DNA of 6,332 bases from CALJIC01 sp039805565 (GTDB lineage Bacteria > Chloroflexota > Chloroflexia > Chloroflexales > Roseiflexaceae): contig JBDLTZ010000224.1 of the NCBI GenBank assembly GCA_039805565.1, forward strand, positions 1-6,332, written 5' to 3'. Under the pieces are notes generated by a model. That model worked only from the letters and a program-made list of their open reading frames with translations. It did no database searches and was not told the origin of the DNA. This document shows, piece after piece, positions 1 through 6,332 of the stretch. A program made the translations under genes and the position numbers. Each line of letters starts with the position of its first letter. Within the stretch, counting starts at the first letter, position 1.

Positions 1-153
1 GAGACAAGTAGCGTGCCCCTCAGTCAGGCCGTTGGACGCCTCGTGGCTGAGCGCCGCCATCACTGTGTCCCGATCGCGCATACTGCCCCGAGCGAACTCC
101 ACCACTTCTGGTAGGCCACTCGCCTGCACGTTCGTGAGCCGCGGCGCCGTCGG
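1..153 (-). pseudogene. ISL3-family transposase remnant (C-terminal part, runs off left edge)
   Basis: Read on the minus strand from 153 down to 1, one frame gives 51 codons that include SGLPEVVEFARG, then DTVMAAL and SNGLTEGH. This resembles the C-terminal catalytic part of ISL3-type (DDE) transposases, where a segment like SGIPEL..FA.G...D...V.AAL precedes SNG.(V/T)EG and then a K/R-rich stretch. The glutamate of the TEG motif would be the last residue of the DDE triad, which is inference from family knowledge. The frame is closed by a TGA at 154-156. I see no transposase-like residues in any minus frame of 154-240, so the N-terminal bulk is missing and this is a fossil. The downstream end lies outside the window. 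I find no coding sequence in 154-229 on either strand, and the open frames there look spurious. The call is made by eye without a database match, but the order and spacing of the motifs are convincing. Confidence 0.7.
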
Positions 154-229
154 TCAGGCTCTCTCGGAGGTGCCGGTGGTGGTATTCACCAGCGCACCGC
201 ACTTCGCCTCGATACGAGTCCATTATGGC

Positions 230-260
230 TTGACACATGCGGCTCCGAGCATGGTATCAT
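230..260 (+). promoter_or_regulatory. Candidate sigma70-type promoter of the amidohydrolase gene
   Basis: A consensus -35 hexamer TTGACA lies at 230-235. A -10-like TATCAT lies at 255-260 and is preceded by TG at 252-253, giving an extended -10 (TGG-TATCAT). The spacer is 19 bases, longer than the usual 17, and the extended -10 could offset this. The predicted start of transcription is near 267, giving a leader of about 55 bases before the ATG at 322. This is the only good match seen in the 321 bases before the gene, and the sequence around it is otherwise GC-rich. Confidence 0.6.
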
Positions 261-266
261 CGGCCG

Positions 267-295
267 CGTAGCCGCGACACTGACCCGCGGCTGCG
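267..295 (+). other. 5'-UTR stem-loop of the amidohydrolase transcript
   Basis: Arms 267-276 and 286-295 can form ten base pairs, one of them a G-U pair, around a 9-base loop (277-285). The core is AGCCGCG pairing with CGCGGCT. It begins at about the predicted transcription start, so the mRNA could start with a stable hairpin that protects its 5' end. It ends 11 bases before the Shine-Dalgarno sequence (307-312) and does not occlude it. No ligand-binding leader motif is recognised. Chance is possible in GC-rich DNA. Confidence 0.4.
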
Positions 296-321
296 GACAA
301 GCGAATGAGAGGCCCCCGACC

Positions 322-1740
322 ATGTCTACGCAGCAGGCCGCGCTGGACTACCTAGATAATCACGACGAGAAGCTCTCGTACCTGGCCCGTCAGATCTGGG
401 ACCGCCCCGAGATCGCCCTGGAGGAGCGCTTCGCCAGCGCGCTCCTAGCAGACGAGCTCGAAGCCGCTGGCTTCGCAGTCGAGCGCAGTGTCGGCAACAT
501 GCCCACGGCCTTCACTGCTACCTGGGGTAGCGGCGCACCGATCATCGGCATTCTCGGCGAGTACGACGCCCTCCCCGGCCTGTCGCAGCGCCTCTCGGCT
601 GACAGGGAGCCCATCCAGAGCGGCGGTCCCGGCCACGGCTGCGGCCACAACCTGTTCGGCGTGGCCAGCCTCGGCGCCGCCCTCGCGATGAAAGAGATCA
701 TGCAGGCCCAGAGGCTCGCCGGCACCGTGCGCTTCTACGGCTGCCCCGCTGAGGAGACACTGGTGGGCAAGACCTTCATGGCGCAGGCCGGCGTCTTCGA
801 TGACCTCGACGCCGCGCTAGCATGGCACCCCGGCGACGTCAACATGGCCTCGGCCGGCTCCTCGCTGGCCATGAACTCCTTCAAGGTCAACTTCTACGGC
901 GTCGCCTCGCATGCCGCCTTCGACCCCCACAACGGCCGCAGCGCCCTGGACGGCGCGATGCTCATGGATATCGGCGTCAACTACCTGCGCGAGCACATCA
1001 TCCCCGACGCCCGCATCCACAGCGTGATCACCAGCGGCGGCCAGGCCCCCAACGTCGTCCCAGCACACGCGCAGATCTGGTACTTCGTGCGCGCCCCGCG
1101 CCGCGACCAGGTGGACGCGATCTACGCCCGCGTGCTGGACATCGCCAAGGGCGCCGCGCTGATGAGCGGCACCACCTACGATATCGACTTCTTGACCGGC
1201 TGCTACGATATCCTGCCGAACCTGGCGCTTGCGCGGCTGATGATGGAGAAGATGCAGGCTGCCGGCGAGCTGAGCTTCACCGCCGAGGAGCAGGCCTTTG
1301 CCAGGCAGCTCCAGTCCACCTTCGCCCCCGGCGCAGTCGATGCGGTCTTCGAGCTCACGCAGCGCGGCGTGGCCTGTGAGCTCGATCCGGCGCTCAGGGA
1401 GACTCCGCTCTGGGGACAGGTACTGCCGCACAGCGAGGCGTTCTCGGTGCTTCCCGGCTCCACCGAGGTGGGCGACGTGAGCCAGATCGCGCCCACGGCC
1501 CAGGTGACGACAACCTGCTGGCCGCTGGGGACGCCCGGCCACAGCTGGCAGATCGTGGCGTCGTCGGGATCGAGCATCGGCTTCAAGGGGATGCTGCTTG
1601 CCGCGAAGACCATGGCGCTCACCGGGCTGGACCTTGTGACGCGCCCGGATGTGCTGGCCGAGGCGAAGGCGGAGTTCGCGCGCCGCAAGGAGGGCCGGCC
1701 CTACGTCTCGCCGCTTCCCGAGGGGGCGCTACCGCACTGA
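322..1740 (+). CDS. M20-family amidohydrolase, AbgB-like (p-aminobenzoyl-glutamate hydrolase subunit B type)
   Basis: A 472-residue cytoplasmic metallohydrolase expected to cleave an amide bond in an N-acyl amino acid. The closest family by motif is AbgB, which with AbgA releases p-aminobenzoate and glutamate from the folate breakdown product. Visible motifs, in order, are GEYDALPG (79-86), GHGCGHN (104-110, metal-binding Cys107/His109), the catalytic and metal glutamates in PAEE (142-145), AWHP (167-170, His169) and a C-terminal PGHSW (405-409, His407). The dimerisation domain lies at about 185-300, with the conserved ASHAAFDPHNGRSALD start. The length fits AbgB (about 480 residues). There is no signal peptide. 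The ATG is chosen because GAGAGG lies 9 bases upstream (307-312) and the protein begins at the usual family position. It has its own promoter and converges on the antiporter gene. No AbgA-like partner or transporter is adjacent, so the natural substrate is uncertain. The family is secure; the exact substrate is not. Confidence 0.9.
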   Translation: MSTQQAALDYLDNHDEKLSYLARQIWDRPEIALEERFASALLADELEAAGFAVERSVGNMPTAFTATWGSGAPIIGILGEYDALPGLSQRLSADREPIQSGGPGHGCGHNLFGVASLGAALAMKEIMQAQRLAGTVRFYGCPAEETLVGKTFMAQAGVFDDLDAALAWHPGDVNMASAGSSLAMNSFKVNFYGVASHAAFDPHNGRSALDGAMLMDIGVNYLREHIIPDARIHSVITSGGQAPNVVPAHAQIWYFVRAPRRDQVDAIYARVLDIAKGAALMSGTTYDIDFLTGCYDILPNLALARLMMEKMQAAGELSFTAEEQAFARQLQSTFAPGAVDAVFELTQRGVACELDPALRETPLWGQVLPHSEAFSVLPGSTEVGDVSQIAPTAQVTTTCWPLGTPGHSWQIVASSGSSIGFKGMLLAAKTMALTGLDLVTRPDVLAEAKAEFARRKEGRPYVSPLPEGALPH

Positions 1741-1757
1741 CGTGCCCCGTTACTGAA

Positions 1758-1811
1758 CCACAGAGGGCACTGAACGCACATCTCCCTCTGTGCGTTCAGT
1801 GCCCTCTGTGG
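1758..1811. repeat. Perfect 23-base inverted repeat between convergent genes (likely bidirectional terminator or dispersed palindrome)
   Basis: Arms 1758-1780 and 1789-1811 are exact reverse complements, separated by the 8-base loop TCTCCCTC. The element starts 17 bases after the amidohydrolase stop and ends 20 bases before the antiporter stop, so it sits in the middle of a convergent gene pair. RNA from either strand would form the same very stable hairpin. There is no T-run after either arm, so it is not a textbook intrinsic terminator. It could still end transcription or protect both 3' ends from exonucleases. The arms are built from CACAGAGGGCACTGAACGCACA-type sequence, which resembles the CACAGAGG-rich intergenic repeats found scattered in many bacterial genomes. 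Whether this one is dispersed here cannot be seen from one copy. No direct repeats flank it. Confidence 0.85.
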
Positions 1812-1829
1812 CAACTCCTCCGCAGGCGC

Positions 1830-1850
1830 GGTCACGACACGTTCGTGACC
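1830..1850 (-). other. Small stem-loop over the antiporter stop codon
   Basis: Arms 1830-1837 and 1843-1850 are exact 8-base reverse complements (GGTCACGA and TCGTGACC) around a 5-base loop. They lie across the last codons and stop (1832-1834) of the Ca2+/Na+ antiporter gene, just before the larger palindrome. They could help end or stabilise the antiporter mRNA. No U-tract follows. It may be a coincidence of coding sequence. Confidence 0.3.
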
Positions 1851-3094
1851 ACCTCCGGCGCGCGCCCACGGCGCAGCGACTGCACCACCGTCCAGACCAG
1901 CGCCGCCACAACCACCGGCACCACCAGCAGCATCGCGTTGGTGAACGTCTCCAGCGCCGGGTTGCGCGTCGCAACCAACACCAGGAAGGCGGTGTAAGCC
2001 ACGTAGCTGCCGAGGAACACCGCGCCCTCCCAGCGCGCGATCGTGAAGCCCGTGAAGAAGATCGGCAGGCAGACCAGCGCCACCACGATCATGATCGGCA
2101 TGTCGAACGAGATCATCAGCGGGTTGACGTTCAGCCCGCCCGGCGTGACCATCGCCGAGAGGCCCAGGATGCCGAGGATATTGAATATGTTGCTGCCCAC
2201 CACGTTACCGATCGCGATGTCGCGCTCCTTGCGCAGGGTCGCGATGATCGAGGTAGCGACCTCGGGCAGCGACGTGCCCGCCGCCACAATTGTCAGGCCG
2301 ATGATCAAGTCGCTCACGCCAAAGGCCCGCGCGATCGACGTGGCCGAGTCGATCAGGTAGCCCGCACCGAGCACCAGCGTGCCGAGGCCCACGAGGATCA
2401 GGCCCACCTGGTGTGCGATGTCGCCACCGCGCGTCGTGCCGCCCTTGCCGAGCAGCGAGCCGGCGATGAAGACCAGCGCGCCGAACCCGGCGAACCCGAC
2501 GACCACCACATTGAACCAGCCGAAGGCGTAGCCAGCCGCCGCCAGCGCGAGCACGGCCAGTGCGCCCGCCAGCCAGAGCGGGCTCTTGCCGGCGATCGTG
2601 TCGATCGTGACCGGCTCCTCATTCCCCTTGGCCTGGGCCGTCTCGCGGCGGCTGGCGACGATCGACCAGACCGTGTAGACGATGATGCCGAGGAACAGAA
2701 GTGCGCCATCCACGAAGCTGATCGCGCCGTCCAGTGCCAGTACGAGCAGCAGCAGCGAGATGCCGATCATAAGCGGCACCTCGCGCCGCACCAGCTGCCG
2801 CGTCACTACCAGGGGCAGGATGAGGGCGCACGCGCCAAGGATGAATAGCACGTTGAAGATATTGCTGCCCACCACATTGCCCAAGGCGATGTCCGGGTTG
2901 CCGGAAAGCCCGGCCTGGATGCTCACTGCCATCTCGGGCGAGCTCGTGCCGAAGGCCACCACCGTCAGGCCGATCACCAGCGGCGAGATGCCGAACGCGG
3001 CCGCGACGCTCGACGCGCCGCGCACCAGCAGCTCGCCGCCCACCACCAGCAGCGCCAGCCCAGCAATCAGCATCGCAATGATAACAATATCCAT
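1832..3094 (-). CDS. Ca2+/Na+ antiporter, CaCA superfamily (YrbG-like)
   Basis: A 420-residue inner-membrane exchanger expected to expel Ca2+ in return for Na+. Both inverted alpha repeats of the superfamily are present. The first has GTSSPE at 49-54 and GNVVGSNIFN at 72-81; the second has GTSLPE at 273-278 and the identical decapeptide at 296-305. The glutamates in the two SPE/LPE motifs are the expected ion ligands. Membrane segments fill most of the protein, starting at residue 4. A hydrophilic loop (about 148-172) is followed by extra hydrophobic segments (about 174-215), and one more segment lies at 388-405. This makes the protein longer than E. coli YrbG (about 325 residues). The ATG is chosen because GAGG (3102-3105) lies 7 bases upstream and the protein begins at the first membrane helix. 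The gene follows the mrp operon on the same strand after a 148-base spacer, so read-through or independent transcription are both possible. Substrate specificity is inferred from the family. Confidence 0.9.
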   Translation of the reverse strand: MDIVIIAMLIAGLALLVVGGELLVRGASSVAAAFGISPLVIGLTVVAFGTSSPEMAVSIQAGLSGNPDIALGNVVGSNIFNVLFILGACALILPLVVTRQLVRREVPLMIGISLLLLVLALDGAISFVDGALLFLGIIVYTVWSIVASRRETAQAKGNEEPVTIDTIAGKSPLWLAGALAVLALAAAGYAFGWFNVVVVGFAGFGALVFIAGSLLGKGGTTRGGDIAHQVGLILVGLGTLVLGAGYLIDSATSIARAFGVSDLIIGLTIVAAGTSLPEVATSIIATLRKERDIAIGNVVGSNIFNILGILGLSAMVTPGGLNVNPLMISFDMPIMIVVALVCLPIFFTGFTIARWEGAVFLGSYVAYTAFLVLVATRNPALETFTNAMLLVVPVVVAALVWTVVQSLRRGRAPEVVTNVS

Positions 3095-3135
3095 TTATTG
3101 ACCTCTCAGAGTCTGATGTGGAGAACAGTGTTTCA

Positions 3136-3215
3136 CGAGGGGCGACCCCTCGCGCTCCCCTTTGGAGAGACACCCTGTGTTCCTCTTTGCGAGGGGCGAC
3201 CTCTCGCGCTCCCCT
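3136..3215. repeat. Two copies of a 26-base hairpin repeat, 54 bases apart
   Basis: Copies lie at 3136-3161 and 3190-3215 and differ at one base (C at 3148, T at 3202). Each contains a self-complementary core. In copy 1, CGAGGGG and CCCCTCG form a 7-base stem over a 3-base loop. In copy 2 the change becomes a G-U pair in plus-strand RNA but an A-C mismatch in minus-strand RNA, and the stem gains one outer pair. Between them, ACACCCTGTGT (3170-3180) is also a small palindrome. The pair fills most of the spacer between mrpG and the antiporter gene. No T-run follows mrpG, so an intrinsic terminator is not obvious. The arrangement looks like a tandem intergenic repeat, possibly one of a dispersed family, that could slow transcription or protect the upstream mrp mRNA. 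I see no other structure in 3095-3244. Confidence 0.75.
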
Positions 3216-3244
3216 GCGTCTCGTGCTCTCGTGTGGGGTAGGAG

Positions 3245-3628
3245 CTAGGGGTGAGGGTGCTCCAGCGCTGCCCCTGCCGCTCCTCGACCACGGCGCTCCT
3301 CGTAGGCCTGGAAGTCATCCACCACGGTGCCCCTCCAGCGCGGCACGCCCCTCCGGTAGGCGGCACGCCCGATCAGGTGGGAGGCCACCGGCGCCGTGAG
3401 AAACAGGAACAGGATCGCCGCCACCGCACGCGTCACCGCCCCGACCTCGGCCTGTGACACCGCCGCCGCCAGGAGCATCAGGCCCGCCCCGAGCGAAGAG
3501 GCCTTCGACACCGCCGACATCCGCAGGAAGACGTCCGGCATACGGACTACGCCGATCGCGGCGACCAGCAGCAGCAGCGCGCCGATCACCAGCAGCCCCA
3601 CGCTCACGGCATCTTGCACCAGCTGCAC
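3245..3628 (-). CDS. mrpG: Na+/H+ antiporter subunit G (MrpG/MnhG/PhaG)
   Basis: A 127-residue small membrane subunit of the Mrp complex. Three hydrophobic segments are visible (about 6-28, 44-60 and 66-86). Family motifs are GVVRMPDVFLRMSAVSKASS (26-45) and the C-terminal LFLFLTAPVASHLIGRAAY (73-91). After residue 95 comes a hydrophilic, Arg/Glu/Ala-rich tail. The start is a GTG at 3626-3628, with GGAGG (3635-3639) 6 bases upstream. This Shine-Dalgarno lies in the last codons of mrpF, whose stop is only 3 bases before the GTG, so translation is probably coupled. A second GTG three codons in is a possible alternative start. It is the last gene of the operon. In the family this subunit is required for complex assembly and activity but is not thought to carry ions itself. 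Confidence 0.93.
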   Translation of the reverse strand: MQLVQDAVSVGLLVIGALLLLVAAIGVVRMPDVFLRMSAVSKASSLGAGLMLLAAAVSQAEVGAVTRAVAAILFLFLTAPVASHLIGRAAYRRGVPRWRGTVVDDFQAYEERRGRGAAGAALEHPHP

Positions 3629-3631
3629 AGG

Positions 3632-3892
3632 TCACCTCCACTCCAGGTAGTTCGCCAGCGCCACCGTCCCCAGGAACGTCACCAGCGTCACGACCAGCGC
3701 CACGTCCAGATAGGCCGTTTCCCCGGTGAGTACCACGTAGGCCGCCATCACCGCTACACCCACCGTGCTAAGCAGGTCCAGCGCAACCACCCGGTCCGGC
3801 AGGCTCGGCCCGCGCGCCAGCCGCACGAACGTCAGCGCCAGCGTAGCGGCCAGGATCGGCATCACCACATACATCACCGCCGGCGCGATCAT
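3632..3892 (-). CDS. mrpF: Na+/H+ antiporter subunit F (MrpF/MnhF/PhaF)
   Basis: An 86-residue membrane subunit with three hydrophobic helices (about 4-24, 36-56 and 61-81). The loop RGPSLPDRVVALD (27-39) is the hallmark of the family, including the conserved acidic Asp33. The start is the ATG at 3890-3892, not the in-frame GTG five codons upstream. The ATG shares the ATGA overlap with the mrpE stop (3889-3891) and has GAGG at 3900-3903, 7 bases before it, whereas the GTG lies inside that Shine-Dalgarno region. The 4-base overlap implies translational coupling with mrpE. MrpF works as part of the membrane-embedded complex with MrpE and MrpG. Confidence 0.93.
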   Translation of the reverse strand: MIAPAVMYVVMPILAATLALTFVRLARGPSLPDRVVALDLLSTVGVAVMAAYVVLTGETAYLDVALVVTLVTFLGTVALANYLEWR

Positions 3893-4359
3893 CGGCACAC
3901 CTCGCACACCGCGCGCTCGAAGCCCTCCTTGGTGGCGCTGCGGAACTCCTCTGCGCTCGTGACCTCGATCGCGTGGACATAGAGCGTCCGGCGGTCCTCG
4001 GAGACGTCCAGGCTGAGCGTGCCGGGCGTGAGCGTGATCAAGTTCGCCAGCATCGTGATCTCCACGTCACTCTTCAGGTCGAGCGGCACACCCACGATCC
4101 CCGGGCGCAGCCTGTCCAGCGGCGTGAAGAGCACCGCGCGGGTGACGTTGATATTCGCCACGACAATCTCCTTCAGCACGTAGCCCACGAAGCGCAGCAC
4201 GGTGGTGACGCGTGCGAAGTAGGCCCCGGCGCCCGAGCGACGCCGCGCCAGGTACAGCAGCACGTAGCCCAGCCCGAAGCCGAAGACCAGGTTCGGCAGG
4301 TCGAACGCACCGACGAGCGCGCACCACGCCAGTGCCAGAAGCACGTTGAGCAACAGCAT
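3889..4359 (-). CDS. mrpE: Na+/H+ antiporter subunit E (MrpE/MnhE/PhaE)
   Basis: A 156-residue subunit, close to the usual length of about 158. Two or three N-terminal hydrophobic segments (about 2-37 and 55-70) precede a soluble C-terminal domain. Family signatures are the stretch YVLKEIVVANINVTRAVL (60-77), followed by P-L-D-L (92-95) and NLITLTPGTLSLDV (106-119). The ATG at 4357-4359 is preceded by GGAGG (4367-4371) at 7 bases, and this Shine-Dalgarno overlaps the mrpD stop codon (TAG 4371-4373). The same reading frame stays open far upstream across mrpD, but residues there match nothing, so this ATG is the true start. The end overlaps the mrpF start by ATGA. Confidence 0.93.
   Translation of the reverse strand: MLLLNVLLALAWCALVGAFDLPNLVFGFGLGYVLLYLARRRSGAGAYFARVTTVLRFVGYVLKEIVVANINVTRAVLFTPLDRLRPGIVGVPLDLKSDVEITMLANLITLTPGTLSLDVSEDRRTLYVHAIEVTSAEEFRSATKEGFERAVCEVCR
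3900..3903 (-). promoter_or_regulatory. Shine-Dalgarno of mrpF (decides the start)
   Basis: GAGG lies 7 bases upstream of the ATG at 3890-3892 and within the last codons of mrpE. It rules against the in-frame GTG at 3905-3907, which would sit upstream of this site and lacks its own good match. Confidence 0.75.
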
Positions 4360-4370
4360 TGCGCCCCCTC

Positions 4371-5863
<1,493 letters not shown>

Positions 5864-5867
<4 letters not shown>

Positions 5868-6217
5868 CGCCCGACCTCCGTTTCTCGAACGTAGTCCACG
5901 TCGTCCACCCCTGTGCGCTGGAAGAGGCGCTTGAACAGCACCATCGCGAAGGCCTGCACCCCAAAGCCGATCACGATCGCCGTCAGGATCAGCGCCTGCG
6001 GCAACGGGTCGGCGTACGCTCCGCTCAGGGCCGCCTCGCCCGGTGCGATCAGCGGCGGCACGGCGCGGGTGAGCCCGCCCACGGTGAAGATCAGCAGGTT
6101 GGCGGCGTGGCCCAGCAGCACGAGCCCGAGGATGATCTTCACGATGCTGCGCCGCATCATCATGTACAGGCCGGCGGCGTACAGGACGCCGATCACGAGC
6201 GCCCACATCAGCTCCAC
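5864..6217 (-). CDS. mrpC: Na+/H+ antiporter subunit C (MrpC/MnhC/PhaC)
   Basis: A 117-residue membrane subunit homologous to NuoK of complex I, with three hydrophobic helices (about 4-20, 26-48 and 75-96). The strongest signature is DPLPQALILTAIVIGFG (70-86), nearly invariant in MrpC proteins, and GLVLLGHAANLLIF (31-44) is also typical. The GTG at 6215-6217 is chosen as start because GAGG (6225-6228) lies 7 bases before it, the same spacing as in the neighbouring genes, and it gives an N-terminus MELMWALVIG like the family. It overlaps the end of mrpB by 10 bases. The ATG at 6206-6208 is the alternative: it forms a TGATG junction with the mrpB stop but has a poorly placed Shine-Dalgarno. Confidence 0.94.
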
Positions 6218-6332
6218 GCAGCCACCTCGCTCTCCTCCCGCTCCTTCGCGGCCGCCGGCAGCTCCCGCGCGGTGGCGGGCTCGGCCAGGGCCTCGGTGGG
6301 CGGGCTGTCCATCAGGGAGAAGATAATCGTCA
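6208..6332 (-). CDS. mrpB: Na+/H+ antiporter subunit B (MrpB/MnhB), 3' end only
   Basis: The last 40 codons of a gene entering from the right edge, ending at TGA 6208-6210. The visible protein begins TIIFSL, matching the end of the final membrane helix of MrpB proteins (typically ...GV.LTI.F.L). A hydrophilic tail rich in Ala, Glu and Pro follows, ending in EVAAWS. This tail is longer than the few residues usual after the helix. The call rests on the short helix end and, more strongly, on position: mrpB is expected directly before mrpC. The reading frame is too short to appear as a separate open frame with a start. The stop lies inside the mrpC start region, which supports operon structure. 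Whether it is a separate gene or fused to mrpA, as in some bacteria, cannot be seen. Confidence 0.8.
   Translation of the reverse strand, partial: TIIFSLMDSPPTEALAEPATARELPAAAKEREESEVAAWS
6225..6228 (-). promoter_or_regulatory. Shine-Dalgarno of mrpC (decides the start)
   Basis: GAGG, part of GAGGTGG, lies 7 bases before the GTG at 6215-6217 and 16 bases before the ATG at 6206-6208, so it favours the GTG. It is inside the last codons of mrpB. Confidence 0.7.

Noticed and set aside
32..271. Small open frames on both strands at the left end (79 codons plus, 72 codons minus)
   Set aside because: No Shine-Dalgarno, no family resemblance, and the plus frame runs through the candidate promoter. 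The transposase-like signal is in a different minus frame.
1758..1811. Classical Rho-independent terminator
   Set aside because: The stem is far longer than usual and neither side is followed by a T-run, so it is reported as a palindromic repeat with a possible terminator role.
1790..2848. A 352-codon plus-strand open frame opposite the Ca2+/Na+ antiporter gene
   Set aside because: It has the same signature of an antisense shadow (charged, low-complexity residues) and starts inside the palindrome. The minus-strand protein has unmistakable alpha repeats.
3136..3215. Possible CRISPR array
   Set aside because: Only two repeat copies with one 28-base spacer, palindromic throughout, no cas genes, and an intergenic position between ordinary genes. 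A hairpin repeat explains it better.
3118..3399. Small plus-strand open frame containing the repeated peptide RGAT(P/S)RAPL
   Set aside because: The peptide repeat is produced by the intergenic 26-base repeat, whose 54-base spacing is a multiple of three. The frame then continues antisense into mrpG. It is repeat DNA, not a gene.

Overview
This is a GC-rich window carrying core-type genes with a little mobile-element debris. Nothing in it identifies the organism firmly. The high GC content, the Mrp antiporter operon and the short dispersed-looking palindromes are compatible with a Chloroflexota-like free-living bacterium, but that is a low-confidence guess.

Left end (1-321): a remnant of an ISL3-type transposase lies on the minus strand and runs off the window edge. 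It is followed by a good candidate sigma70-type promoter (TTGACA, then an extended -10) and a GC-rich 5'-UTR hairpin that lead into the first gene. Positions 322-1740 (+) encode a complete M20-family metallo-amidohydrolase of the AbgB type (p-aminobenzoyl-glutamate hydrolase subunit B-like). No AbgA-type partner is present in the window. Between this gene and the convergent next gene sits a 54-base inverted repeat with perfect 23-base arms and an 8-base loop, almost exactly centred between the two stop codons.

Middle (1832-3094, -): a complete YrbG-type Ca2+/Na+ antiporter (CaCA superfamily) with both alpha-repeat signatures and an enlarged central membrane section. Upstream of it, 3095-3244 holds two copies of a 26-base hairpin-forming repeat 54 bases apart.

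Right half (3245-6332, -): six consecutive subunits of a multisubunit Mrp (Mnh/Sha) Na+/H+ antiporter. In transcription order they are mrpB (3' end only), mrpC, mrpD, mrpE, mrpF and mrpG. They are tightly packed, with two ATGA overlaps, a 10-base overlap at B/C, and gaps of 11 and 3 bases at D/E and F/G. Each complete gene has a GAGG or GGAGG Shine-Dalgarno core 6-7 bases before its start. The promoter, mrpA and most of mrpB lie beyond the right edge.

The minus-strand genes suggest a simple functional unit: Mrp uses the proton gradient to expel Na+, and the CaCA exchanger could use the resulting Na+ gradient to expel Ca2+. The amidohydrolase appears unrelated and separately transcribed. I see no evidence for a novel multi-gene system. 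The most notable items are the two palindromic repeat loci, the transposase fossil and the enlarged CaCA protein.
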